This document shows, piece by piece, positions 13,863 through 21,888 of a stretch of 21,888 bases of DNA (within the stretch, counting starts at the first letter, position 1; each line of letters opens with the position of its first letter). The DNA lies in the IMG/VR virus record IMGVR_UViG_3300032053_000600, positions 1 through 21,888 of that record; one strand, written 5' to 3'. A model generated the notes under the pieces. It was not told where the DNA came from. It worked only from the letters and a program-made list of their open reading frames with translations, and did not search any database. The translations under genes were made by a program, and so were the position numbers. Source of the stretch: a virus.

Positions 13863-14918
13863 ATGTCAGATTGGAAGTCTAGAAGCGGTGAAGCCAACGA
13901 TGTTGGAACCTACACCCCAAATGCTTCCTCTGATGCCTCCGGACAAGAAGTCGGTATAACTCCAAGAGCTTGCCGGGTAGCGGAGAATATTGATCCAGAA
14001 AGACAGGATGTTTATTCTATTATTCGCCGGGCGATGCTTTTAATAGAAGAAGGAGACACCACAAAGGGAACGGGTCCGTACCGAGCGATTGTGGTTGAAA
14101 CCATGGACGTTCCAGGCGCGGTGAAGCCGGATGAGACCGGAGACCCAACCTTTGTTGTTCGAGCTAGAATTCCAGAATTACACAGCAGCTATCCCATTCC
14201 AATAGATGCAAACGATCTTCAAGCGATTAGAATTTATCCGACCTTTGTTCCCCGTGACAGTGTTGCTGCTGCGTCAAAACCAAAAGTTGGTGACATTGTG
14301 ATGGTTGATTATGGCAATCGAGAACATTTAGAAGATGGGGTTTTTTTGAGTATTATTACCAAGAAAAGTATGGAAACGATGAAAGGACCACAGCCTATTA
14401 ACAGAGGGGCTTGCGGTGGAGACTTAAAGAATCTTCATAACGATATTAACAATGAAGTTCGTCCTCTGGGAGTATCAAAAACATATCTTCCTGGTGAAAT
14501 GGTTATGGAAGTTGGATATCATAAAGGTTTAAAACAGGACATTCTTTTGGTCGAATGGGGTGGCAAACTTGTTTCACCAGAAATGGCAACGAAACTTGAT
14601 CAGTTAAAAATCCTAGCCGGTCAGAATAGCCCAAGTATAGTAACGATTGTTGTTGTTTCTGGTTTTCGCACAATGGAAGAACAACAAGATAAATATGATC
14701 GCTGGCTTCTCCCGGAGAACGATCCAAGGAAGTTTCATACCGCCGGAGTAGCCCGCCCCGGTACGAGTAACCACCAAATGGGCAACGCAGTCGATCTAGA
14801 GGTCAAAGGACATGGGATCGACGGCTATGCGTGGCTTGCGGAAAATGCTCCTAAAGTTGGATTGAGAACCCTTTCTAGCATTTACGAACCCTGGCATTGG
14901 GAACTTCCTGGAAATTAA
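13863..14918 (+). CDS. Tail hub/spike protein with M15 D-Ala-D-Ala carboxypeptidase domain
   Basis: This encodes 351 residues. Residues from about 55 to 165 look like the OB-type region of phage gp5-like hub proteins, including K-V-G-D-I-V-M-V-D-Y-G-N. From about 245 on it matches M15/VanY-type peptidases: S-G-F-R-T-M-E-E-Q, then S-N-H304-Q-M-G-N-A-V-D311, then E342-P-W-H345-W-E. H304, D311 and H345 would bind zinc and E342 would act as the base. It should cut peptidoglycan peptides while the tail penetrates the wall. T4 gp5 uses a lysozyme domain in the comparable position, so the enzyme class is different here. The baseplate genes downstream support a virion location. Confidence 0.85.
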   Translation: MSDWKSRSGEANDVGTYTPNASSDASGQEVGITPRACRVAENIDPERQDVYSIIRRAMLLIEEGDTTKGTGPYRAIVVETMDVPGAVKPDETGDPTFVVRARIPELHSSYPIPIDANDLQAIRIYPTFVPRDSVAAASKPKVGDIVMVDYGNREHLEDGVFLSIITKKSMETMKGPQPINRGACGGDLKNLHNDINNEVRPLGVSKTYLPGEMVMEVGYHKGLKQDILLVEWGGKLVSPEMATKLDQLKILAGQNSPSIVTIVVVSGFRTMEEQQDKYDRWLLPENDPRKFHTAGVARPGTSNHQMGNAVDLEVKGHGIDGYAWLAENAPKVGLRTLSSIYEPWHWELPGN

Positions 14919-14929
14919 GGAAATTATAA

Positions 14930-15853
14930 ATGACAACGCGAGCAATTGATTATCGAGATTTATCCAACAACGAAAAAAAATTGATTGAATTGGACAGCAA
15001 TCAGCGCATCTTTGCCCCTGGAATTGGTTGTAAAAGTCTAGTAGAACCACAACCAGAGTTTATTTTGGCAGATTGTGAGACAATTTATTCCGGTAAGAAT
15101 AACTCTTATATCCTTTTAGGAAGAGATCGCCCAGCGTCTAGATTGAGCGGCTATGGCGGGAAGGGCGATACGGGAGCTGGATCAATTGATTTAGTGGTTG
15201 GCTTGGGGGCTCCGCATCCTCAAACTGTTGACAAACATGGTAACAAGCTTTATACCGATCCAAATTTTATTTTAGACTCTGCAAGGATTCATATTTCGCA
15301 GAGAACAGACATAGATGATAATTTTAGACTTGCTGCCGGCTCTGTTGGCGTTTCCAAAGGAAAGTCTGGAATCGGCATTAAAGCTGATGCGGTTAGAGTG
15401 ATTGGTAGAGAAGGAGTAAAAATTGTAACTGGAGGAGATAAAATTAATTCTCAAGGGTCTCAGTTGCTAACGATTCCAGGCATTGATTTGATTGCGGGAA
15501 ATGATGATTCTGATATGCAGCCAATTCCGAAGGGTGAGAATTTAGTAGAGTCAATTACAAGGTTAGAAGAACACGTTAATGAACTTACTTCAATTGTTTT
15601 TAAAATGTTGGATATCCAGAACCAATTTAACATTCAAATAACAACACACTTTCACAATTCTCCATTTTTTGGTTCGCCAGACACCCCGTCTGGTCCGCTA
15701 GCGGTGCAGGGTCCTATTACAATGGCAGATCATCTTTTGACAACGATGAAAGATTTAATGATTACAAAGATGAACTTGAGCAATTTTAAAATGGATTACC
15801 TGACCCCAGGTGGGCAAAAATATATTAATAGTCGGTGGAATAAAACAAATTAA
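14930..15853 (+). CDS. Baseplate spike-like structural protein
   Basis: This encodes 307 residues with AAGGAAA at 14917-14923. It follows the M15 hub gene, and its stop overlaps the next ATG by one base. The middle is glycine-rich with short strands (S-G-I-G-I-K-A-D-A-V-R-V-I-G-R-E-G-V-K-I), the alternating pattern seen in beta-helical spike proteins. A helical segment (N-L-V-E-S-I-T-R-L-E-E-H-V-N-E-L) and a second helix near the C-terminus (M-A-D-H-L-L-T-T-M-K-D-L) would suit trimer formation. The assignment as part of the central spike/baseplate comes from position and composition, not from a recognised family. Confidence 0.6.
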   Translation: MTTRAIDYRDLSNNEKKLIELDSNQRIFAPGIGCKSLVEPQPEFILADCETIYSGKNNSYILLGRDRPASRLSGYGGKGDTGAGSIDLVVGLGAPHPQTVDKHGNKLYTDPNFILDSARIHISQRTDIDDNFRLAAGSVGVSKGKSGIGIKADAVRVIGREGVKIVTGGDKINSQGSQLLTIPGIDLIAGNDDSDMQPIPKGENLVESITRLEEHVNELTSIVFKMLDIQNQFNIQITTHFHNSPFFGSPDTPSGPLAVQGPITMADHLLTTMKDLMITKMNLSNFKMDYLTPGGQKYINSRWNKTN

Positions 15854-18800
15854 TGGATACAAATTGGACAATTAAGAAGGATGGAGAGATTTTTGTCGAA
15901 AATGACAAATATAATTTTGTTATTTTCGCTAAAGATGAAGAAGACGCCAAGACAAGGGCGCAGGAACGGGCGAATTCTTTTTTTAATGTTCAAGTTCTTT
16001 TGGTTCTGGTTGAAAGTCGTTTGACTGCTGATTTGGGATTATTTTTATTTGAGGCGAATGTTAGTGGGACTGACGCGGGATTGGATCAAGTAGAGTTTGA
16101 CATTGAAGATCCTAATTACGAAAGATTGTATTTGCCTATAGAGTTTTTTAATATTCAAAAATTATTGAACGCTGCACAAAAGAAAGTTGATAGACCTTGG
16201 GTTCCACAATTTACAAAGAATATTTTTTCTACTTATCAATTATTTTTTAACGAATTGGGAAAACGAATTGAATTGGCATTCGATTTTAACGGATGGGAAA
16301 AGAAGCCAGATCAACAAGTTGTTATTCTTTATGATAAAGAAACGGAAGGCCCAAAACGTTGGTATGTCGATGCGACTATTAACAACTTGTATCCGTCTGT
16401 AGACGTTCGGTCTTTTGCAGGAGATTTTTCAAAGATTGGTGGGTATGATAAGGTTTTGTATTTTATTACTATTGCGCTTAAAAATCATTTGAGACTAGAG
16501 ATTTCTCCCATCTTAAAAAGATTACTTTCTGTTAAAAACGGTGATGAACTGTGGCAGGTTTTCGTGGAGGATTTAATAACTAATCCGGAAGATTGGTCTA
16601 CTATCTTCGGAGCCAGCGCAGCCGGAGGCGTGGACGTTTCTGCTGGCGGAGAGACATATAATATAATCGATTCTTTTAACGAAGTCTCGATCAAAACAGC
16701 AGACGATAAACAAAGAGAAGACGTTTATCTTCGAGATCCAGAGTTTATTAAAAAAGCAATTTCAGAACGAATAAATGCGATTGTTAATCCGATTGGAGAT
16801 TTGGCGAATTTTGCGAAAGAACCGCGAAGGAACACAGTGGGGCTGATAAGCGTTCCTAATTCCCCCAAGTCTTTGTCTGAAGGCTATGAACTTGTCAACA
16901 AGCTTCCTCTAAACAATTATGCTTCTGTTATCGAGTCGGCCGCTCAATGTGTTGGAGGAGCTTTTCCAGCGGTGGGTCTTTTAGAAGGGTTTCAAGATTT
17001 AAAAGGAGTCGCGCAAAAGTTTCTCATTCCAACGTTACGTTTTCCAGATAATTTATTTATTACAGATGTTTTACAATCTCTTTCTGTTTCGGTTGAAGAG
17101 GCCGCCATTGCGATGGTTCAAAGTTTGTTTGTTGATACTTTGTTTCAAATTCTTGATGAAATCAACTTTTGTTATCAGCCAGGAATGGAAAATGAAAAGC
17201 AATTAGACTTGGCAAATATTATATCTGATGTTGCCAAAGATTATGAAGACTTTGCCAAGAGTTTGGGACTCGACCCTGAAACCCAAAAAGATTGGTTTGG
17301 GGTTGGACAGCAGTTGGGGGAGGGATTAGAAGGACTTTCAGTTCGGAAAGTTGCAGAAGATACGTCAGAGGCTGTAAGAGATTTGTTTAAGTCGGTTGCT
17401 TCTCTGGTGTCTCCGAAAGAGTATATAGAACTTTTGTTAGGACAGCCTTCTGACAGAGTTATAGGGATTGTTGATTCAATTATTGGAATTAAGAAATATC
17501 CATTTGCCCAAGCAGTTTCTGGGCAAGGACACAAAATAAAAAAGTTGTTTGCTGCAACAGGAAAAAAAGTAGGACCAGAAGTCTTAGAGAAATATTTAAA
17601 TACATGTAAAGAAGCTGGAGTTGCGATCGATGGGAACAAGCTTGCTTGTTTAGAAGATCTTCCAGAGGAGATTGATCGAAGAAAAAAAATATTAGATAAG
17701 TTAAAAGATGCGATTGGAAAGATTGGACAAGCTGGATCGGACGGACCTTCTCCTTGCGACGCGATGTCCAATTCTAATAAACTTCCGCCAGCTTTTAAAA
17801 ATGCTGTTAAAAGTTCTATTGATGGAATTTTTAGCGGAGTTAAATTTGCTTTTGACAGGGATATGACCGATTGGCCGAATACAATTATTGAACAGAGATT
17901 AAAAGAAAAAGAAATAACACTACCATCCCCACTGGGGGATATTGCGAATTGGAATATTTGGCCTCAAACTAGAAATCCAGATACTGGAGAATTAATTCCT
18001 CCAAACCCGCAAGAGGTTCTTATGCCTCTATATTATCTTATGATGGGGATGGATAGCGATAGAATGCAAAACAAAGCCCCGACTTCTAACATTTCTTATC
18101 GATTAACAGCCCCGGCTTTGAAAGAAGCTCTTAAAAATTATAAAGTAAGAATACAAACAGATTCTAATTTTATTAAATTTATTATTTTAGTTTCCGATGT
18201 ATTTGGTACAACTACCGCCGCGAGTTCGGTTCCTGATTTTGCAGGGAAATTATTAGCTAAAATTAATGCCGCGCAGGGAGCAGCGGCAGCCGCTACGATA
18301 GAGGACAGGGATCGGAGATCTCTTTCCCAGCAACCCGCAGCTCCTATGTCAGCATCTTCAGGGCAAGCCGTTGAGGCTCCGACAGAAGACCCCATAGCAG
18401 ATCTTATAGGTGAGCCCCCCGTTCCCGATCACTCATCGGTTTTTAATACTACGAGCGTAACAGCTATAAATACTTCCGGAATTAACGCCCCCTCTCTGTC
18501 AGACCGTGCGATTGAAAATATAGCCCAACATCCAAATTTTGGAGAGGGTGCTATAATATATACAATTTATTTTGATTCTTTTAATATCGGAAAATTAAAT
18601 TATACTTTGGAATTTCCATTTAATTCTGGAAATGGTTCTCAAGGGAATTTTGGACCTATTAGTGGTTCTATTTTGGTTGACGACGCAACAAGACGATTGA
18701 CTACAAATAGTAGTAATTTGTTTGAAAATTTATTTAAAGAATTGTCTTATAAAACGATTGAAGGAGCGGTTGGTTTAGAAAGCTTTGAAAAGGATGTTAT

Positions 18801-20715
18801 AAAAGATGATGTAATTGGGATTTCGTATCCCTACGCCGTTGATTCGGCCGGAGGAGTTGTTGCGTCTTTGGCAAAAAATTCTGTGCTGTTTTCTAACATA
18901 GAAGTGGACGTTCAAGAGAATACTACGAAACTTTCTTCTGAAGAACCGGATGGCAAAAAGGTTGTTATTCCATATATTACGCAAATTAAATTCAACCATC
19001 AGCCGCCTCCGTGCTCTCCTCCAGAAATTATGAATTTTCATCTTTTGGGATTAGAAGATCTTAAAAAAGAAATTGTCGACAATTATTTAAAAGGTTTCTG
19101 CAAAGATATTGGGAAAGAGAAGCCCAAAAAAGATCAACTTGCAGAAATTAGTATGAAAGGCGTTGTTAAAACCACATTTCGGGCCTACGCTATTGATTAT
19201 TGTTTAAGAAATCTTTTTGTATTTTCTCGGCTTGATTTAAACGAATCTTTAGATGACGGCTATTTGGAATATATAAAGATTGATATGCAAGAGTTGATGT
19301 TATATTACGGAATGAATTATTTAAGTAAATTTATAGAAAAGACTAAAGAAGTATACAAGGAAGAAGAAGGACCGGTTGGAGGAGACGAGTTTAAATATTA
19401 CTTGAACGAACAGTTGATTCAAGTTTCAAAATTAATAAACGAAAAGATTTTAGGGAACGGTGATCTAAGAGCACTTAAAGATTTGTTTATTTTTTCTCTT
19501 CCCTTTGTTGATATCGCCAAGTTTTTACCGGGATACGGAACGACTTCCTCATTAAGATGGAAGGAAAATTTTGAATATAAAAATATTAAAGGCATGGCCC
19601 TTGCCCCAGAAGTGCGACGCAACATGTTTGACAATTCTATTTTTAAATCAACTTTTTGTTTTGAGCAATATTGTGTTGAAGATGGGAATGTAATTGTTTT
19701 AGATCCTAATGAATTGCTGGAAAATCGTGACTTATCTCTGGAGAGAAGAGCGCGTAAAAAAATAGGACTTAGACTTTCCTATGTTTACAATTCGAGATAC
19801 GGAGATTATAAAATAAACAATCTTGAAAGCGTGATTAGAGAGAAAAAAGATTTTTTGCGGGGAAAGAATGTAATTTTCGACATCGAAGAGGTAATTGAAA
19901 ATTCTTCTATGAACCTTTTTACAATGGTTATTCCTTTGATTAAGTTTGAAAAAGTCTATAACGGAGAGGAATCGGTTTCTGAGATTTTGGGGCAGTTAAA
20001 AGAAGAATTGTTGAACTCTGATGAGTTTAACACTTTATTTGGATATGTTATTTCTTTAAAGCAACAGTTGTCAATGTTGAATTTGTTTAACATATCCTAT
20101 ATTACATATATGAACAGTATGCTTCCTAGATTTGCTTTTGGCCCAACAAGAGACCAGTTAAAAACACTGTTTGACGCTTTTGCGCATCGGGAAGAAGGTG
20201 GGGGTTTAGAAAACCCGCTTGAAGAGAACTATCAAGATCCTGCTTTTGTGGGATATGGAGGAGCTTCTGGCATTTCAGAAAAGCTCAGAACCCCAATAGA
20301 GCAGATGAGTTGTTTTAATTTACAAGGACTGTTTAAGGCTCCCATGATTAATTTTGGAGCGGTGTTAAAGTTGTTTTTAGAAACTCCAATGAAGATATTT
20401 AAAGGATTGACAGAGTTTGCAGATCCGAATATTGCGATTGCTAGCAAAATAGCATTTGCTTTAAAATTGGGAGCCTGTATTGAAATTCCAGTTGGAGCAA
20501 TTTCTATGTCTCTTCAGCCAGCGACTCTTATGCCAGGAAGTTGGTTTGGGCCGCCCATTACTCCATTAGGAATTGTTTATTTGTTATTGGGTCTTGGAAT
20601 GTCTTTCAGTCCTCAAGAAGTACAGAAATTGATTAAGGAGGTCGGAGGTGGAATGAATCCAAATACTAACGAGGGATCAAACGAAAATCCATACAAATGT
20701 GAGGAAAACAAATAA
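15853..20715 (+). CDS. Giant (1620-residue) putative virion structural protein
   Basis: It starts at an ATG overlapping the previous stop (TAATG) and ends overlapping the gp25 ATG. No enzyme motif is evident. A low-complexity linker rich in Ala, Ser, Pro and Gln lies at about residues 805-885 and divides the protein into two halves. The C-terminal 60 residues include a hydrophobic, proline-flanked stretch (P-L-G-I-V-Y-L-L-L-G-L-G) near 1570-1582, with possible membrane or packing contact. It sits between the spike-like gene and gp25, where T4-like marine phages often carry very large unnamed tail or baseplate genes. Roles such as baseplate component or tape-measure-like protein are possible, but I cannot choose between them. 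Confidence 0.7.
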   Translation: MDTNWTIKKDGEIFVENDKYNFVIFAKDEEDAKTRAQERANSFFNVQVLLVLVESRLTADLGLFLFEANVSGTDAGLDQVEFDIEDPNYERLYLPIEFFNIQKLLNAAQKKVDRPWVPQFTKNIFSTYQLFFNELGKRIELAFDFNGWEKKPDQQVVILYDKETEGPKRWYVDATINNLYPSVDVRSFAGDFSKIGGYDKVLYFITIALKNHLRLEISPILKRLLSVKNGDELWQVFVEDLITNPEDWSTIFGASAAGGVDVSAGGETYNIIDSFNEVSIKTADDKQREDVYLRDPEFIKKAISERINAIVNPIGDLANFAKEPRRNTVGLISVPNSPKSLSEGYELVNKLPLNNYASVIESAAQCVGGAFPAVGLLEGFQDLKGVAQKFLIPTLRFPDNLFITDVLQSLSVSVEEAAIAMVQSLFVDTLFQILDEINFCYQPGMENEKQLDLANIISDVAKDYEDFAKSLGLDPETQKDWFGVGQQLGEGLEGLSVRKVAEDTSEAVRDLFKSVASLVSPKEYIELLLGQPSDRVIGIVDSIIGIKKYPFAQAVSGQGHKIKKLFAATGKKVGPEVLEKYLNTCKEAGVAIDGNKLACLEDLPEEIDRRKKILDKLKDAIGKIGQAGSDGPSPCDAMSNSNKLPPAFKNAVKSSIDGIFSGVKFAFDRDMTDWPNTIIEQRLKEKEITLPSPLGDIANWNIWPQTRNPDTGELIPPNPQEVLMPLYYLMMGMDSDRMQNKAPTSNISYRLTAPALKEALKNYKVRIQTDSNFIKFIILVSDVFGTTTAASSVPDFAGKLLAKINAAQGAAAAATIEDRDRRSLSQQPAAPMSASSGQAVEAPTEDPIADLIGEPPVPDHSSVFNTTSVTAINTSGINAPSLSDRAIENIAQHPNFGEGAIIYTIYFDSFNIGKLNYTLEFPFNSGNGSQGNFGPISGSILVDDATRRLTTNSSNLFENLFKELSYKTIEGAVGLESFEKDVIKDDVIGISYPYAVDSAGGVVASLAKNSVLFSNIEVDVQENTTKLSSEEPDGKKVVIPYITQIKFNHQPPPCSPPEIMNFHLLGLEDLKKEIVDNYLKGFCKDIGKEKPKKDQLAEISMKGVVKTTFRAYAIDYCLRNLFVFSRLDLNESLDDGYLEYIKIDMQELMLYYGMNYLSKFIEKTKEVYKEEEGPVGGDEFKYYLNEQLIQVSKLINEKILGNGDLRALKDLFIFSLPFVDIAKFLPGYGTTSSLRWKENFEYKNIKGMALAPEVRRNMFDNSIFKSTFCFEQYCVEDGNVIVLDPNELLENRDLSLERRARKKIGLRLSYVYNSRYGDYKINNLESVIREKKDFLRGKNVIFDIEEVIENSSMNLFTMVIPLIKFEKVYNGEESVSEILGQLKEELLNSDEFNTLFGYVISLKQQLSMLNLFNISYITYMNSMLPRFAFGPTRDQLKTLFDAFAHREEGGGLENPLEENYQDPAFVGYGGASGISEKLRTPIEQMSCFNLQGLFKAPMINFGAVLKLFLETPMKIFKGLTEFADPNIAIASKIAFALKLGACIEIPVGAISMSLQPATLMPGSWFGPPITPLGIVYLLLGLGMSFSPQEVQKLIKEVGGGMNPNTNEGSNENPYKCEENK

Positions 20716-21080
20716 TGGCGACACCTATTGGAATTAAAATTCCCCTAACAAGAGACGAGAGAACCGGGTATACTTCTCTTGATACTTATCCAGAAACGGT
20801 TAAGCAAAACTTGAAGAACCTTCTTTTAACCAATCAGGGAGAAAGGGTTATGGAGCCGTTGTTCGGGGTGGGAATAAGACATAAATTATTTGAACAAAAA
20901 GATTCGTCAACGTATGCGAAAATTGATTCTTCTATACGAGAACAGGTTAGAAGATATTTGCCATATCTCGATCTACAAGAAATTTCTTTTAAGGAGGATG
21001 ATCAAAATGCAGTTTTTATTAGAATTGTTTATTTTATCACTCCTTTGGGCACTAGCGATACCTTGGAAATAACTGAATAA
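20715..21080 (+). CDS. gp25: Baseplate wedge protein gp25 (GPW/gp25 family)
   Basis: This encodes 121 residues, close to the 132 of T4 gp25. N-Q-G-E-R-V-M-E-P-L-F-G-V-G-I-R is the family hallmark (G-E-R, then P and G), and the region before it has D-T-Y-P-E-T-V-K-Q-N-L-K-N-L-L. gp25-family proteins form part of the conserved wedge core of contractile tails and are related to TssE of type VI secretion. The ATG overlaps the stop of the giant gene (TAATG), which suggests coupled translation. The next gene is gp6-like, a usual pairing. Confidence 0.9.
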   Translation: MATPIGIKIPLTRDERTGYTSLDTYPETVKQNLKNLLLTNQGERVMEPLFGVGIRHKLFEQKDSSTYAKIDSSIREQVRRYLPYLDLQEISFKEDDQNAVFIRIVYFITPLGTSDTLEITE

Positions 21081-21112
21081 TCCGCCTATTTATAAAAAGG
21101 ACTTTGTAAACA

Positions 21113-21888
21113 ATGGCCGTTTCCTCAAAGAAAATTATACCTGTAAAATATACGTCTCGGGATTTTGATTCCATTAGAAGTGATTTGGTGGAGTATGCAA
21201 AGCGGTACTATCCCAGCACTTACAAGGATTTTTCTGAGGCAAGTTTTGGTTCCTTGATGTTAGATTCTGTAGGATATGTTGGAGACATACTATCTTTTTA
21301 TTTAGATTATCATGCCAATGAAATTTTCTTTGATACTGCCTTAGAATATAACAATATTATTCGGCACGGGAAGCAAAGAGGGTACAAGTTCAGAGGAAAT
21401 CCTTCTTCTTGGGGGACTGCGGCATTTTACATTTTGGTTCCTGCCGGAACGAGCCTTGGGCCGAACGCGGACTATATTCCTATTTTAAGGAAGGGAAGCG
21501 AATTTGCCACATCTGGCGGTAGTAATTTTATTTTAAATGAGGATGTTATTTTTACTAATCCTGTTAATGAAGTGGTGGTTGGAAGGGTAGACCCTACGAC
21601 CGGTATGCCAACTTATTATGTGATTAAAGCAGAAGGTCGTGTATTGTCTGGACAGATTATTCAAGAGACGGTGGCAGTGGGCGCGTATGAGCGATTCTTG
21701 CGAATTGAGCTTGGAAGAAGTGATATCGCGGAAGTTCTATCTGTCATCGATTCTGAGGGGCATGAATATTCGGAAGTGGAATTTTTAACACAGAACGTGA
21801 TTTACCGAGAGATAGAAAATAATACTGATTCTAAAAATTATGCGGCAACGATTCTGAAGCCGTTTGTTGTTCCGCGTCGGTTTGTGGT
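21113..21888 (+). CDS. gp6: Baseplate wedge protein gp6-like (5' part; runs off the window)
   Basis: The ATG at 21113 follows AAGGA at 21097-21101. The frame stays open to the window end, giving 258 codons plus two bases. T4 gp6 has 660 residues, so well over half is missing. The start (T-S-R-D-F-D-S-I-R-S-D-L), S-F-G-S-L-M-L-D-S-V-G-Y-V-G-D and Y-H-A-N-E-I-F-F-D-T-A are typical of gp6 / baseplate J-like wedge proteins. In T4 two gp6 copies per wedge dimerise and bind gp25 and gp53. It is the right-hand member of the gp25-gp6 pair here. Confidence 0.9.
   Translation, partial: MAVSSKKIIPVKYTSRDFDSIRSDLVEYAKRYYPSTYKDFSEASFGSLMLDSVGYVGDILSFYLDYHANEIFFDTALEYNNIIRHGKQRGYKFRGNPSSWGTAAFYILVPAGTSLGPNADYIPILRKGSEFATSGGSNFILNEDVIFTNPVNEVVVGRVDPTTGMPTYYVIKAEGRVLSGQIIQETVAVGAYERFLRIELGRSDIAEVLSVIDSEGHEYSEVEFLTQNVIYREIENNTDSKNYAATILKPFVVPRRFV

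Noticed and set aside
20890-21072. Second + strand frame inside gp25
   Set aside because: It lies entirely within the well-supported gp25 gene and gives a low-complexity product.
21091-21098. TATAAAAA before gp6 as a promoter
   Set aside because: It runs directly into the ribosome binding site (21097-21101), leaving no room for a leader.

Overview
The window looks like part of a large, AT-rich tailed-phage genome of the T4-like contractile-tail type. All 20 genes I can support lie on the + strand. Most are packed end to end, with 1-26 nt overlaps or gaps of a few bases, and the last one runs off the right edge. The phage assignment rests on a GPW/gp25-family baseplate wedge protein followed by a gp6-like wedge protein, an M15 peptidase fused to a gp5-like OB region, and a gp55-like late sigma factor. 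A PIN-PhoH protein is also typical of T4-like marine phages. I see no tRNA, rRNA, insertion sequence, CRISPR array or convincing terminator. The host cannot be read from the sequence.

Left part (1-6660). After a 136 nt leader comes a 1564-residue multidomain protein. It joins, in order, an HExxH metallopeptidase-like domain, an ADP-ribosyltransferase-like domain, a lysine-dependent nucleotidyltransferase/ligase-like domain, an unnamed domain with a G-x-G-T-x-W-C motif, twelve 22-residue DUF4116-like repeats and an NMNAT-like adenylyltransferase domain with an HxGH motif. The junctions carry repeated Q-Q-L-N/T-E strings that fit the (L/I)-x-E rule of T4-type prohead proteases. This suggests a polyprotein packed in the capsid, cut during maturation and delivered with the DNA. 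The next gene (4835-5692) has similar sites and may be another internal head protein. Two small charged paralogs and a possible helix-turn-helix protein follow.

Middle part (6662-13862). This holds a PIN-PhoH ATPase/RNase, a second HExxH metallopeptidase-like protein, a Cas4/AddB-like PD-(D/E)XK nuclease with four Fe-S-type cysteines, two related GT-B glycosyltransferases, a short unknown protein, an FmdB-like zinc ribbon, a one-pass membrane protein, the gp55-like sigma factor and a small charged protein.

Right part (13863-21888). This is a tail/baseplate module: OB-M15 peptidase (tail lysin/hub), a glycine-rich spike-like protein, a 1620-residue protein presumed to be a virion component, gp25 and the first 258 codons of gp6. 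The late sigma factor sits directly upstream of the late structural genes. The strongest candidate for an undescribed system is the LxE-partitioned polyprotein, because it combines a likely NAD+-consuming domain and a likely NAD+-synthesising domain in one packaged product.
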